55,382 nucleotides of DNA, taken from Pseudomonas defluvii. GTDB taxonomy: Bacteria; Pseudomonadota; Gammaproteobacteria; Pseudomonadales; Pseudomonadaceae. The translations under genes were made by a program, and so were the position numbers. Below, in pieces: positions 26,426 through 35,417 of the stretch. Within the stretch, counting starts at the first letter, position 1. Every line of letters begins with the position of its first letter. The stretch spans positions 1-55,382 of the forward strand of contig NZ_MBPN01000028.1 in assembly GCF_001695625.1 (NCBI RefSeq), given 5' to 3'. The notes beneath the pieces are model-generated. The model had not been told where the DNA came from. It ran no database searches and worked only from the letters and a program-made list of their open reading frames with translations.

Positions 26426-27276
26426 ACCGTAAACCCAGCGTTCTCGCCGGCCTGATCGGCGCCGGCATCCAGGCTTCACGCACCCCTGCACTGCATGAGC
26501 ATGAAGGGGCGGCACAAGGTCTTAACTACCTCTATCGCCTGATCGACCTTGACGTCTTGAAGCTCGACAGCAGTGCCCTTGAAGAACTGCTGACAGCCGC
26601 CGAGCACATGGGCTTCACCGGGCTGAACATCACCTTCCCGTGCAAACAGGCCATCTTGCCGCTGCTCGACGAACTGTCGCCAGAGGCACGGGGCATTGGC
26701 GCGGTCAACACCGTGCTGCTCAAGGACGGTAAACGCATCGGCCACAACACCGACTGCCTGGGCTTTGCCGAAGGGTTTCGCCGTGGCCTCACAGGTGTAC
26801 AGCGTCGGCTGGTGGTGCAGATGGGTGCTGGCGGCGCTGGCGCCGCAGTGGCTCATGCCTTGCTGGGCGAAGGCGTTGCGCAACTGGTCATCTTCGATGT
26901 CGAGGCCGCTCGAGCCCAGGCGCTGGTGGATAACCTCAACCAGCATTTCCCCGGAGCTCCCGCTCGTGTTGGGCATGACCTGGAAGCGGCAATGGCAGAG
27001 GCCGACGGCCTGGTCAACACCACGCCGATGGGCATGGCCAAACTACCCGGCATGCCGGTGCCCAAAGCGCTGCTGCGCAGCAACCTGTGGGTAGCTGAAA
27101 TCGTGTATTTCCCACTGGAGACCGATTTACTTCGCGAAGCTCGAGCGCTGGGCTGCCAGACACTGAACGGCGGAACGATGGCCGTGTTTCAGGCGGTCAA
27201 GGCGTTTGAGCTGTTCAGCGGCGTACCGGCCGATGCCCAGCGGATGATCGAGCACTTCAGCAGTTTTCAGAACTGA
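26422..27276 (+). CDS. Shikimate/quinate dehydrogenase, AroE-like
   Basis: NAD(P)-dependent dehydrogenase of 284 residues. The substrate domain has [17 protein letters not shown] near 63, where the lysine is catalytic, and HNTDCLGF near 101 with the paired aspartate. The Rossmann motif is [14 protein letters not shown] near 124. The beta2 end reads FDVEAARAQ, with Asp rather than Arg/Thr, favouring NAD+ over NADP+, as in catabolic quinate/shikimate enzymes. The start overlaps the aroQ stop and CAGGAG lies eight bases upstream. Product and preferred ring (quinate or shikimate) cannot be fixed from sequence. Confidence 0.88.
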   Translation: MNRKPSVLAGLIGAGIQASRTPALHEHEGAAQGLNYLYRLIDLDVLKLDSSALEELLTAAEHMGFTGLNITFPCKQAILPLLDELSPEARGIGAVNTVLLKDGKRIGHNTDCLGFAEGFRRGLTGVQRRLVVQMGAGGAGAAVAHALLGEGVAQLVIFDVEAARAQALVDNLNQHFPGAPARVGHDLEAAMAEADGLVNTTPMGMAKLPGMPVPKALLRSNLWVAEIVYFPLETDLLREARALGCQTLNGGTMAVFQAVKAFELFSGVPADAQRMIEHFSSFQN

Positions 27277-27285
27277 TCCGTGTAG

Positions 27286-27305
27286 CCGCTGCCAACCGGC
27301 AGCGG
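27286..27305. terminator. Hairpin between convergent aroE-like gene and tetR
   Basis: Perfect 8-bp arms CCGCTGCC / GGCAGCGG with an AACC loop, ten bases past the aroE-like stop and nine before the tetR stop. No T run follows on either strand. Confidence 0.55.
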
Positions 27306-27313
27306 CACCTGGC

Positions 27314-27982
27314 TCATGCCTGCAGGTAGCGCAGCACCGACTCGCAAATCATTTCGCGGTGGCGCGCCTTCACTGCGCTGTCCTCGAAATCGACCTGGAA
27401 AATCTCACCGAACGTATGTCGGTTCGAGACCCGATAGAAACAGAACGAACTGATCAGCAAATGCACGTCCAGGGCTTCCAGGCCTTGGCGGAAAAGCCCT
27501 TCAGCAGCACCGCGGCGCAGAATCTCATCCAGCGCCATCAGCACCGTCTTGTTCATCGAGCTGATGGCCGATGAGCGTTTGACGTAGTCACCGTGGTGCA
27601 TGTTTTCGTTACAGACGATTCGCACAAAGTCGACATTGCGGTCGTGGTGATCGAAGGTGAACTCGACCAACCGACGAATGCCCTGACGCGGCTCCAGCTC
27701 TGCCAGGTGCAAACTGCTTTCCGTGCTGCGAATGTCGCCGTAGAGCTTTTCCAGCACTTCGATGTACAACTGCTCCTTGCTGCTGAAGTAGTAGTAGATC
27801 ATGCGCTTCGAGGTATGCGTGCGCTCGGCAATCGCATCGACCCTGGCCCCTGCGAGCCCCTGCTGGACAAACTCGCAGATTGCCGCCTGAAGAATGCTCT
27901 CCCGCGTCTTTTCAGGGTTGTTCTTGCGGCTTCTGCGCACCGCCTCGGTAGGGGCGGCGCAAAGTGCTGGGGTTGTCGTCAT
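27314..27982 (-). CDS. TetR/AcrR-family repressor
   Basis: One-component repressor of about 222 residues. The N-terminal helix-turn-helix reads TRESILQAAICEFVQQGLAG, then VDAIAERTHTSKRMIYYYFSSKEQLY; the rest is an all-helical ligand domain. I give ATG 27982 (MTTTPALCAAP); ATG 28009 in the same frame is also possible, and neither has a clear ribosome site. It lies 76 bases or less behind quiC on the same strand, so it is probably co-transcribed. I propose it binds the motif repeated at 25900-25917 and 30042-30059 and is released by a quinate/shikimate-pathway metabolite; this is inference from position and the repeated site. Confidence 0.85.
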   Translation of the reverse strand: MTTTPALCAAPTEAVRRSRKNNPEKTRESILQAAICEFVQQGLAGARVDAIAERTHTSKRMIYYYFSSKEQLYIEVLEKLYGDIRSTESSLHLAELEPRQGIRRLVEFTFDHHDRNVDFVRIVCNENMHHGDYVKRSSAISSMNKTVLMALDEILRRGAAEGLFRQGLEALDVHLLISSFCFYRVSNRHTFGEIFQVDFEDSAVKARHREMICESVLRYLQA

Positions 27983-28058
27983 ACGGGACTCATGGCCATC
28001 TGTGAACATCGTGATTATGAGGCCCGCATGCCTGAGAAGGAAGTCGAAGCCTGTTCCC

Positions 28059-29966
28059 CTAAAGTTTAACTTGTGCCTGGCTGCCGCTGCGTGCCTTGGC
28101 CATCGCCGCCAAACGCACCGCTACGTTGGCCGCACCGTAGCCACTGTATCCGTTGCGTCGTTGCAGCACTTCGAAGAAGAAACGCTCTTCAAATGGCTGG
28201 GTGTACACGTGAAACAGTTCACCGCCCTGGGCATCACGGTCGTACAGCACGTTGTAATAGGCCAGTTCACTGAGGAACTCGTCATCGAAGTCGAAGCGTG
28301 CGGCCAGATCGTCGTAATAGTTGAGCGGGATGTCGAGCAGGGCAACACCGGCTTCCTTGGCCTGCTTCACTGCGGCAAAGATGTCATCACAATCGAACGC
28401 AATGTGATGCACGCCCGAACCACGGTAATGCGACAGGGCATGGGAGATCGCGGTATTACGGTTCTCCGAGATGTTCAAGGGCAAGCGGATCGAAGTGCAA
28501 CGGCTGCGCAGCGCACGGCTCTTGACCAGGCCGTAAGGGTCGGGCAGCACGACCTCGTCATCGGCACTGAAGTCCAGCAGGCTCTTGTAAAACAGCGCCC
28601 AACTGTCCAGGCCATCGGCCGGCAACGCCAGCGCCATGTGATCGATACGGGTCAGGCCCAGGGACGTGGCAGGTTGCTGCACCAGGCTGAAATCAGTGTC
28701 GTAGATAGTCCGCCCTTCGGCATCCTGGTCGACCAGATAGATCAGGCTGCCATCGGGCGCACGCACCGCCGCCAACTCGCGCTCGTTGGGGCCTACCAGG
28801 CCGCGGTAAGGCTGCCCGTGATACGCCACCGCCCGTGCCAGCGCTTGCGTGCTGTCTTTTACTCGAATGGCCGTAGCGCAGAGCGAAGGCCCATGGCTCT
28901 CGAAAAAGTTGTGCGCAAAGGAGTAAGGCTCGGCATTGAGGATCAGGTTGATATCGCCCTGACGCAGCAGGCTGACATTCTTCGAACGGTGTTCACCGGC
29001 CTTGGTAAACCCAAGGCGCTCCAGCCAATGCGAGAGTTTGGCGCCCAGTGCGTCATCCACCGCGAACTCAAGAAACTCGATGCCGTCGTAGGCACTGGCC
29101 GCTGGCGGCGTGAACAGCAGGTTGTCATCCGGCAACGGGCCAGACTGCTCAAGCAACAGCCGCGTCTTCTCTTCCAGGTACAACAGCGAACGCAAGCCAT
29201 CGGCCGCATTGGCCCGTGGCGGCGCAGCCCGGAAGCCATCGTTGAAGATCTCCAGCGACAGCGGACCGCGATACCCTGTCGAAAGAATCGGAGCAAGAAA
29301 CCCCGGCAAATCAAATTCACCTTGCCCAGGGAAGCAGCGGAAATGACGGCTCCACTCCAGCACATCCATGGCCAGGATTGGCGCGTCGGCCATCTGCACG
29401 AAGAAAATCTTCTCGCCCGGCACCTGCGCAATACCCCGTGGGTCGCCCTTGAGCGACAGGGTATGGAAACTGTCGAGAATCATCCCCAGGCTGGCATGAT
29501 CGGCCTCCCTGACGATATCCCAGACTTGCTCCCAGGTATTGACGTGGCGGCCCCAGGCCAGCGCCTCATAGCCGATACGCAGGCCACGAGCCCCCGCACG
29601 TTCGGCCAGCAGCCGCAGGTCATCGACCAGTATCTGCCGCTCGCCCAACGAGTCACTGGCAACGTTACTGCAGACCAGCACCAGGTCGGTGCCCAGTTCC
29701 TGCATCAGGTCGAACTTGCGCTCGGCCCTGTCCAGGTTGCGCGCCAGGCGATCGCGGCGGCACCCTTCAAAGTCCCGAAACGGCTGAAACAGCGTGATCG
29801 CGAGCCCCAAATCAGCGCATCGCTGACGAATCTCGCGAGGGCTGCCGGCGTAATAGAGCAGGTCATTTTCGAATATTTCGACGCCATCGAAACCGGCGGC
29901 GGCAATCGCTTCAAGTTTTTCCGGCAGGGTACCGCTCAAGGATACGGTGGCAATCGAACGCTGCAT
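28059..29966 (-). CDS. quiC: 3-dehydroshikimate dehydratase, two-domain QuiC
   Basis: Converts 3-dehydroshikimate to protocatechuate. The 635-residue product has an N-terminal xylose-isomerase-like TIM barrel (about 1-275; GFDGVEIFENDLLYY near 27, IGYEALAWGRHVNTW near 131, LDSFHTLSLKG near 164, FVQMADAP near 190, LSLEIFNDGFR near 231) with the Glu/Asp/His metal set. The C-terminal half has two vicinal-oxygen-chelate (HPPD-like) repeats starting near 283 and 428 (RIDHMALALPADG, SGVHHIAFDCDD). This fused type is known in P. putida; the HPPD-like half is not needed for the barrel chemistry. ATG 29966 follows GGAGCC. It diverges from an MFS transporter with two operator candidates between. Confidence 0.93.
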   Translation of the reverse strand: MQRSIATVSLSGTLPEKLEAIAAAGFDGVEIFENDLLYYAGSPREIRQRCADLGLAITLFQPFRDFEGCRRDRLARNLDRAERKFDLMQELGTDLVLVCSNVASDSLGERQILVDDLRLLAERAGARGLRIGYEALAWGRHVNTWEQVWDIVREADHASLGMILDSFHTLSLKGDPRGIAQVPGEKIFFVQMADAPILAMDVLEWSRHFRCFPGQGEFDLPGFLAPILSTGYRGPLSLEIFNDGFRAAPPRANAADGLRSLLYLEEKTRLLLEQSGPLPDDNLLFTPPAASAYDGIEFLEFAVDDALGAKLSHWLERLGFTKAGEHRSKNVSLLRQGDINLILNAEPYSFAHNFFESHGPSLCATAIRVKDSTQALARAVAYHGQPYRGLVGPNERELAAVRAPDGSLIYLVDQDAEGRTIYDTDFSLVQQPATSLGLTRIDHMALALPADGLDSWALFYKSLLDFSADDEVVLPDPYGLVKSRALRSRCTSIRLPLNISENRNTAISHALSHYRGSGVHHIAFDCDDIFAAVKQAKEAGVALLDIPLNYYDDLAARFDFDDEFLSELAYYNVLYDRDAQGGELFHVYTQPFEERFFFEVLQRRNGYSGYGAANVAVRLAAMAKARSGSQAQVKL

Positions 29967-30041
29967 TTTCTGGCTCCGATAGGCAGGCATGGCGCAATGA
30001 ACGAATTATTGGCAACCCACTTTAGCAGCTCAACACAAAAG

Positions 30042-30059
30042 GTACGAACTGGTTAGTTT
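30042..30059. promoter_or_regulatory. TetR-type operator, copy 2
   Basis: Plus strand GTACGAACTGGTTAGTTT, matching copy 1 in 16 of 18 positions. It is 76 bases upstream of quiC and 210 bases upstream of the MFS start, inside the 302-bp divergent gap. Confidence 0.6.
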
Positions 30060-30061
30060 TG

Positions 30062-30078
30062 TGTTCGATTATCGAACA
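30062..30078. promoter_or_regulatory. IclR-type palindrome TGTTCGAT-T-ATCGAACA
   Basis: Perfect 8+1+8 palindrome immediately beside TetR-type copy 2. It resembles the box I recall for the IclR-family activator PcaR (TGTTCGATAATCGCAC), so protocatechuate/beta-ketoadipate control of quiC or the transporter is plausible. The remaining 190 bases to the MFS start hold no clear gene; a TTGACC at 30234 lacks a good -10. Confidence 0.55.
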
Positions 30079-30268
30079 AATTAGCATTCGACGAATTGAC
30101 CCATTTTCGGGCAGTAGCGCACCATTTCGTCACGGGGCAGTCGTGCTCAAAAAGCCAAAAGCTTCTCGACCACTGCCAATCAATCGACCGCCGCGTACTT
30201 CGGCGACCGCCGCGCGTCACCCAATACCCTGGCTTGACCATAAACATAAAAAATACGGGTAACCCACA

Positions 30269-31609
30269 ATGATCCACACACAAAGCTCCCGTTCGGCCCA
30301 GCCTCTGGGCAACACCCCGCATGCTGGTATCGGTGACAAGATTCGTGGCGCCATGGCCGTGGGCAAGACCCGCTGGTACATGCTCGCCCTCGTGTTCTTC
30401 GCCACCACACTGAACTACATCGACCGCGCCGCACTCGGTGTCATGCAGCCCATCCTGGCCAAGGAAATGAGCTGGACAGCGATGGACTACGCCAACATCA
30501 ACTTCTGGTTCCAGGTGGGCTACGCCATCGGTTTCGTCCTGCAAGGACGGCTGATTGACCGGGTCGGCGTCAAGCGTGTGTTCTTCTGCGCCGTACTCCT
30601 CTGGAGTATCGCGACAGGCGCACATGGCCTGGCGACCTCTGCTGTCGGCTTCATGGTCTGCCGGTTCATCCTCGGCCTGACCGAGGCGGCCAACTACCCG
30701 GCCTGCGTCAAGACCACACGCCTGTGGTTCCCGGCTGGCGAACGCGCCGTTGCTACCGGCATCTTCAATGCCGGCACCAACGTGGGGGCAATGCTCACGC
30801 CGATGCTACTGCCACTGATCCTGAGCGTCTGGGGTTGGCAGGCTGCATTTATCGCGATGGCCATGCTCGGGCTGGTCTGGGTGACATTCTGGGCGCTGAA
30901 GTACTTCAACCCGGAAAACCACCCGACAGTCAGCCAGGCCGAACTGGCCTACATCCAGAATGCTACCGAGCCTGAACAAGCCCGCGTGCCGTTCTCTCGT
31001 ATCCTGCGCATGCGTGGCACCTGGGCCTTTGCCCTGGCCTACTCTCTGACCGCGCCAGTGTTCTGGTTCTATCTGTACTGGCTGCCACCGTTTCTCAATC
31101 AGCAGTACAGCCTGGGCATCAACGTGACCCAAATGGGTATCCCGTTGATCGTGATTTACCTGAGTGCCGACTTCGGCAGTGTCGGTGGCGGCATCCTGTC
31201 TTCGTTCCTGATTGGTCGCGGCATGGCCCCCATCAAGGCGCGGTTGCTCTCGATGCTGCTGTTCGCCGGCACCATCGTCAGCGTGATCTTCGCCGCGGGC
31301 GCCAGCAGCCTGTGGGTCGCGGTACTGGCCATCTCCCTGGCCATCGCCGCACACCAGGCCTGGACGGCCAACATCTGGAGCCTGGTGATGGACTACACAC
31401 CGAAGCACATGATGAGCACGGTGTTCGGCTTCGGCGGCATGTGTGCAGCCATCGGCGGCATGTTCATGACGCAGTTGGTGGGCTACGTTCTGACCGTCAC
31501 CCAAAACAACTACACCGTACTGTTCACCATGATCCCCGCCATGTACTTCTGCGCCCTGCTGTGGATGTACTTCATGGCGCCACGCAAGATCCCTACCGTC
31601 ACTGACTAA
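30269..31609 (+). CDS. MFS transporter, anion:cation symporter type
   Basis: Inner-membrane carrier of 446 residues and 12 TM helices. Landmarks: LNYIDRAALGVMQPIL near 46, the loop motif GRLIDRVGVKRVF near 93, RFILGLTEAANYPACVKTTRLWFP near 132 (shown in part) and GERAVATGIFNAGTNVG near 158, all typical of the ACS family (hexuronate, phthalate, galactarate type). Placed divergent from quiC, it most likely imports quinate, shikimate or dehydroshikimate. ATG 30269 has no strong ribosome site; ATG 30353 would remove a 28-residue hydrophilic tail and is the alternative. Its stop is six bases from the convergent EamA gene. Confidence 0.85.
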   Translation: MIHTQSSRSAQPLGNTPHAGIGDKIRGAMAVGKTRWYMLALVFFATTLNYIDRAALGVMQPILAKEMSWTAMDYANINFWFQVGYAIGFVLQGRLIDRVGVKRVFFCAVLLWSIATGAHGLATSAVGFMVCRFILGLTEAANYPACVKTTRLWFPAGERAVATGIFNAGTNVGAMLTPMLLPLILSVWGWQAAFIAMAMLGLVWVTFWALKYFNPENHPTVSQAELAYIQNATEPEQARVPFSRILRMRGTWAFALAYSLTAPVFWFYLYWLPPFLNQQYSLGINVTQMGIPLIVIYLSADFGSVGGGILSSFLIGRGMAPIKARLLSMLLFAGTIVSVIFAAGASSLWVAVLAISLAIAAHQAWTANIWSLVMDYTPKHMMSTVFGFGGMCAAIGGMFMTQLVGYVLTVTQNNYTVLFTMIPAMYFCALLWMYFMAPRKIPTVTD

Positions 31610-31615
31610 GGGCAT

Positions 31616-32494
31616 CTAGGGTTTGCGCTGCAACCACGCAGCGCACAGCCCGCTCAGGCATATCAGTGCAATCCCCACCAGCCCGGCCTTGTCCGGGCTG
31701 TGTCCGAACAGAACAAACCCCAATACGCCCGCAAACACCACCTGGCAGTAGCTGAACGGAGCCAGCATGGCCGGTGCTGCATGCCTGAACGCCTGGGTCA
31801 GGAACAGGTGCGCAATCATTCCGAACGCGCCAAGCACCACGGCCAGCGCAGCATGCTCCCAGGTTGGCGTGTGCCAGAAGAAAGGCACCAACGCACTCAT
31901 CACCAACGTGTTCACGACACCGGTAAAGAAGTTACTGGCGCTAGGGCTGTCGACTTCACTGAGCTTGCGCGTCAGCAATTGATAGAAGCAAAAACCCAGC
32001 GCCGAACAGAACGGTAACAACACCGCAGGCGTAAACAGATTGCCTCCCGGATGAACGATCACCAACACCCCGACAAAACTGACCAGAACGGCCAGCCATT
32101 GCCCTCGGGAAACCTGCTCCCCCAGCAACGGCACAGACAGCGCCGTCACCAGCAAAGGCGCCAGGAAGTTCACCGCAGTCGCTTCGGCCAGCGGGATGAA
32201 CTGCAGTGCCGTGGTGAACAGCAGGCTGGTCGCCAGCAGACACAGCGCCCGTAGTGCCTGCAGCGCCGGTCGACGCGTGCGCAACAGGCGCAGCCCCGAC
32301 TGCGGCAGGAAAATGGCCATCATCAACAGGGTATGAACCAGGTAGCGAGCCCACACGACCCATAGAATCGGGTAAAACCCTGAGAGGTACTTCGACAAAG
32401 CATCGTGACTGGCAAACAGAAACGTCGCCACCACAACCAAAACAATGCCTTTCAACGGCCGAGTGACATCACCTAATGCAGCGGGACGGGTCAT
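31616..32494 (-). CDS. EamA/DMT-superfamily transporter
   Basis: Ten-TM inner-membrane protein of 292 residues made of two EamA repeats (first from GIVLVVVATFLFASHDALSKY, second from AVLLPFCSALGFCFYQLLTRK). ATG 32494 sits 16 bases after the TIM-barrel gene, so it is the last gene of a Gfo/Idh-TIM-EamA operon. EamA carriers move small metabolites in either direction; here import of the substrate for the two enzymes, or export of an intermediate, is possible. Substrate unknown. Confidence 0.8.
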   Translation of the reverse strand: MTRPAALGDVTRPLKGIVLVVVATFLFASHDALSKYLSGFYPILWVVWARYLVHTLLMMAIFLPQSGLRLLRTRRPALQALRALCLLATSLLFTTALQFIPLAEATAVNFLAPLLVTALSVPLLGEQVSRGQWLAVLVSFVGVLVIVHPGGNLFTPAVLLPFCSALGFCFYQLLTRKLSEVDSPSASNFFTGVVNTLVMSALVPFFWHTPTWEHAALAVVLGAFGMIAHLFLTQAFRHAAPAMLAPFSYCQVVFAGVLGFVLFGHSPDKAGLVGIALICLSGLCAAWLQRKP

Positions 32495-32510
32495 CAACAA
32501 TGCTCGCAGG

Positions 32511-33326
32511 TCAACGGAGGCTCAACACCTGAAGGGTCTTTTCCAGCGCCAGCGTTGCACGCTCTAGAGCACTGACGCCCTGCTCAAGCAACTGCCGTGT
32601 AGGAATTTCCAGGCTCAGCGGCAGGTCACTGGGCAAGCAGCGCAACAACCCTTGCAGATCGCAATCGCCATCGCCCGGAAAGCGCCGCTCGTTACGCGCC
32701 TGACGCAGGATTTCAGCCATATCGTCAGGGCGCGGCCCCGCCACGTCACACAACTGGGCATAGCGCATGCGTGAACGCGGCAGTTGTCGCAGCGCTTCCA
32801 GTGACGACCCCGAGCGATCGAAGTGGAAGGCGTCAATCAGCACGCAACCATTATCGCGCCCAGCGTTCTCGACAATGCGCCGCGCCTGGGTAAGGTTCTT
32901 CGCATCAGTCCATGGCATGAATTCCAGATGGGGGTGCAGGCCATAGCGAGCGGCAAGGTCACACAGGGCGGCGAAGTTATCGGTCTGGCGCTGCTCATCG
33001 GGATCGTTACCGGCCACCAGCAGCTCCGTGGCGCCAAACTCGGCGCCAACGCTCAGCAAGGCTTCAAAATCCCCGACACGGGTATCGGGTTTGAGCCGCA
33101 GGATTTCCACATCCAGCACCTTGATACCGCTGTCACGCAGGCGTGCAGCGGTCTGACGACGCAGCTCGGCGTCACGCACCAAGGGAAAATGGTGCTCTTC
33201 TGGCGTGGCGGGCTCCAGGCGCAAGCCAACATGGCTGTAACCGGCCCGTGCGGCCACTTCAACCATCTGCACCGGGGACAACTCCAGCACCGTCAAGGCC
33301 GCCAGCGACATAACGCGTTGATTCAT
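32511..33326 (-). CDS. Xylose-isomerase-like TIM-barrel protein
   Basis: A 271-residue AP-endonuclease-2 fold protein. Metal-ligand positions visible: HLEFMPWTDA near 132, VLIDAFHFDRSG near 162, QLCDVAGP near 191 and LSLEIPTRQ near 236. These resemble the barrel half of dehydroshikimate dehydratases and inositol-pathway isomerases. ATG 33326 follows AAGGAG. It is 17 bases behind the Gfo/Idh gene. Reaction unknown: isomerase, epimerase or dehydratase on a sugar acid or cyclitol keto-intermediate made by the dehydrogenase. Confidence 0.82.
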   Translation of the reverse strand: MNQRVMSLAALTVLELSPVQMVEVAARAGYSHVGLRLEPATPEEHHFPLVRDAELRRQTAARLRDSGIKVLDVEILRLKPDTRVGDFEALLSVGAEFGATELLVAGNDPDEQRQTDNFAALCDLAARYGLHPHLEFMPWTDAKNLTQARRIVENAGRDNGCVLIDAFHFDRSGSSLEALRQLPRSRMRYAQLCDVAGPRPDDMAEILRQARNERRFPGDGDCDLQGLLRCLPSDLPLSLEIPTRQLLEQGVSALERATLALEKTLQVLSLR

Positions 33327-33343
33327 GATGACTCCTTCAGGGA

Positions 33344-34393
33344 TTAAAGACAGGCAGGGGCGCAGGCGCGACCAGTACGCGCAGCCTCGCGAATGGCTTC
33401 GATCAGTGCCAGCGTACGCCCAGCATCAGCCGCACTGACCAGCGGCTGAACCTGGCCACGGGCGACCTGGATAAAGTGCAGCAGTTGCAGGCGCAGGGCC
33501 TCATCGGCAGTGAACGGCTCCTGTACCTGCAGCAGTGGTTGATGCCAACCCTCCCCGGCTTCGGCGTAGTGCCAGCGCTTGAGCTGAGGAATGCTCAGGG
33601 CACCCGCGGTACCTGCCAACAGGTAGCAGGGTTGATCGGCCTGACGCGAGTAGACCGGGTTCTCGCCACTGTCGAGCTCCCAGCTCCAGGGCGCGGCCAC
33701 GGCATCAGAGCCGGTCAGGCTGCCCAGCGCGCCGTTATCGAACTGGAGCAACACCGCCGCGCAGTCCTCATTGCCAAAGCCGCGTACCGCGTTGCTGGTG
33801 ATCGCCTGCACCTGGCGAACCTCGCCACACAAGTAACGCAACAGGTCGAGGTCGTGGATCAAGTTGGTCAGCAACATCCCCGCGCCAGCCTCGCGCCGCC
33901 ACGGGATATCGAAGTAGCTGTCTGGCTTGCGCAACTGCCAGAGCGCAGTGACGGTGGTCAAACGCCCTAAAACGCCACGCGATATCACTTCATGGGCGCG
34001 GGCAATCAAGGGATTGTGTCGACGGTGGTGCCCAACCAGAACCGGCACCCCGGTAGCCTTCGAGGCCGCGACCAGTTCGCGCACTTCCCCTACCTGCACC
34101 CCTACCGGTTTCTCCAGTAACACAGGCACCCCTGCCGCCAGGCAGTCGAGTGCCGTACTCACATGCAGCGCGTTCGGGTTGGCGACGATGACGGCCTCAG
34201 GCCGGGCGAAAGCAAGCATCTGCCGGTAATCGGCGTAGTGCGCCACACCGCACTCGGCAGCAAACTCAGCCGCACTTTCATTCGGGTCGGCCACCGCGCA
34301 CAGCTGTGCCTGGTCGAGTGTTCGTAAGTGCTGATAGTGCTGACGGCCCATGACCCCTGCCCCGATCAAGGCAATTCGCAATGGCTGATTCAA
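33344..34393 (-). CDS. Gfo/Idh/MocA-family oxidoreductase
   Basis: NAD(P)-dependent dehydrogenase of 349 residues. Rossmann motif IALIGAGVMGRQHYQHL near 7, the EKPVGV catalytic lysine motif near 94, and the second catalytic region INLIHDLDLLRYLCGE near 175 (here TNLIHDLDL). Family members oxidise sugars, inositols and, in some bacteria, quinate/shikimate. The start is TTG 34393, preceded by GAGGAG seven bases upstream; no ATG fits the Rossmann N terminus. First gene of the operon with the TIM-barrel and EamA genes; an IclR-type dyad lies 44 bases upstream. Confidence 0.88.
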   Translation of the reverse strand: MNQPLRIALIGAGVMGRQHYQHLRTLDQAQLCAVADPNESAAEFAAECGVAHYADYRQMLAFARPEAVIVANPNALHVSTALDCLAAGVPVLLEKPVGVQVGEVRELVAASKATGVPVLVGHHRRHNPLIARAHEVISRGVLGRLTTVTALWQLRKPDSYFDIPWRREAGAGMLLTNLIHDLDLLRYLCGEVRQVQAITSNAVRGFGNEDCAAVLLQFDNGALGSLTGSDAVAAPWSWELDSGENPVYSRQADQPCYLLAGTAGALSIPQLKRWHYAEAGEGWHQPLLQVQEPFTADEALRLQLLHFIQVARGQVQPLVSAADAGRTLALIEAIREAARTGRACAPACL

Positions 34394-34436
34394 GCCCGAG
34401 CTCCTCGTGGTGAGTTGTTGTTATTCGCATTTTATT

Positions 34437-34451
34437 TAGAACTCAGTTCCA
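34437..34451. promoter_or_regulatory. IclR-type dyad, copy A
   Basis: TAGAACTCAGTTCCA; on the minus strand TGGAACTGAGTTCTA. It matches copy B (TGGAATTGAGTTCCA) in 13 of 15 positions. Located 44-58 bases before the TTG start of the Gfo/Idh gene. TGGAA-N5-TTCCA arms are typical of IclR-family operators. Confidence 0.6.
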
Positions 34452-34465
34452 CTTTTCTTGCAAGC

Positions 34466-34495
34466 AAAAAAAATGGCAGCCCTGAGGGCTGCCAT
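34466..34495 (-). terminator. Rho-independent terminator of the iclR-type gene
   Basis: Minus strand: 10-bp perfect stem ATGGCAGCCC / GGGCTGCCAT with a three-base loop, then eight T. It is 22 bases past the regulator stop and separates it from the Gfo/Idh promoter. Confidence 0.92.
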
Positions 34496-34517
34496 TCGCT
34501 ATGGCGCTGCAGAAACG

Positions 34518-35294
34518 CTAGAGGAACAACTCCGAAGCGGGGCAGGCTGCCGACAACTCTGCCGTCGCAGCCAGCAATGCAGGGGCCAGTTCATGCATAC
34601 GCGCCTCACTCATACGGGCACTGGGCCCGGCGACGCTGAGCACCCCGACCACATGCCCGTCCAGCGGGTGACGCACCACTGCCGCCAGTGCCGAGGTGCC
34701 TACCGCAGAGCTCTCAACGACCCAGGCATAACCATGCTCACGGGCAATGCGCAGACGCTCGAGCAAATCGGCATTGGAAGCCGGGGCATTGGGGCCAAAG
34801 TCCTCCCGCTGGGCAATCCCTTGGCGCTCCACCAGCAGCAAGGCCTGCGCATCACTCAGGCTGGCCAGCCAGGCATGCCCGGAAGCGGTGTAAAACAATG
34901 GCGCATCCCGGCCCATATCGGGGTCATAACGCAACCCCGAGCGAGCCCCCTGAGCTTTGGCGATCCAGGTTTGGCGCTCGCCGTCGATCACTCCAAGACG
35001 CACCAGCTCACCCGTTTGCTGGGCCAATTGATCAAGGACGGGTTGAACCACATCGGCGCCAGCGCTGGAGAGGTAACGAAAACCCAAAGCGACCAGCTTG
35101 GTACTCAGCAGATAACGACTGTTTTCCGGGTTTTGCCGCACATACCCGAGGCGTATCAGCTCGGCCAACATGCGATGGGTAGCACTCTTGGGGATGTCCA
35201 GTTGCTCAGCCAGCGTTTGCATTGGCAGGCCGCGCGGGGCGCTGGTGAGGCTTTCGAGAAGGCTTAACGCACGTTCAATCTGACTGCCGGCCAT
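34518..35294 (-). CDS. IclR-family transcriptional regulator
   Basis: A 258-residue regulator: N-terminal winged helix (IERALSLLESLTSAPRGLPM, then LAEQLDIPKSATHRMLAELIRLGYV) and C-terminal IclR effector domain (from about 80; LFYTASGHAWLASLSD, VGVLSVAGPSARMSE). ATG 35294 follows AGGGA by eight bases. It diverges from the FAD oxidoreductase gene and sits behind the Gfo/Idh operon. The two flanking promoters carry the same TGGAA-N5-TTCCA dyad, so I infer that it controls both. The effector is unknown, perhaps a cyclic acid metabolite. Confidence 0.9.
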   Translation of the reverse strand: MAGSQIERALSLLESLTSAPRGLPMQTLAEQLDIPKSATHRMLAELIRLGYVRQNPENSRYLLSTKLVALGFRYLSSAGADVVQPVLDQLAQQTGELVRLGVIDGERQTWIAKAQGARSGLRYDPDMGRDAPLFYTASGHAWLASLSDAQALLLVERQGIAQREDFGPNAPASNADLLERLRIAREHGYAWVVESSAVGTSALAAVVRHPLDGHVVGVLSVAGPSARMSEARMHELAPALLAATAELSAACPASELFL

Positions 35295-35417
35295 GGTCAC
35301 GGTCCCTAAAAATTTTGCCGATTCTAAAGAGCGTCGGCGAAAGCGCAAACCACTGTTCGATCTTCGCCCATTTTGCCCGCTTTGCACTTGGCGATATCGG
35401 ACAGCAACCATAGAATA

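Noticed and set aside
27894..30056. Plus-strand open frame of 720 codons
   Set aside because: Antisense of quiC; no ribosome site and no domain.
30097..30262. Sigma-70 promoter for the MFS gene using TTGACC at 30097 or 30234
   Set aside because: Neither has a -10 within 16-18 bases that resembles the consensus.
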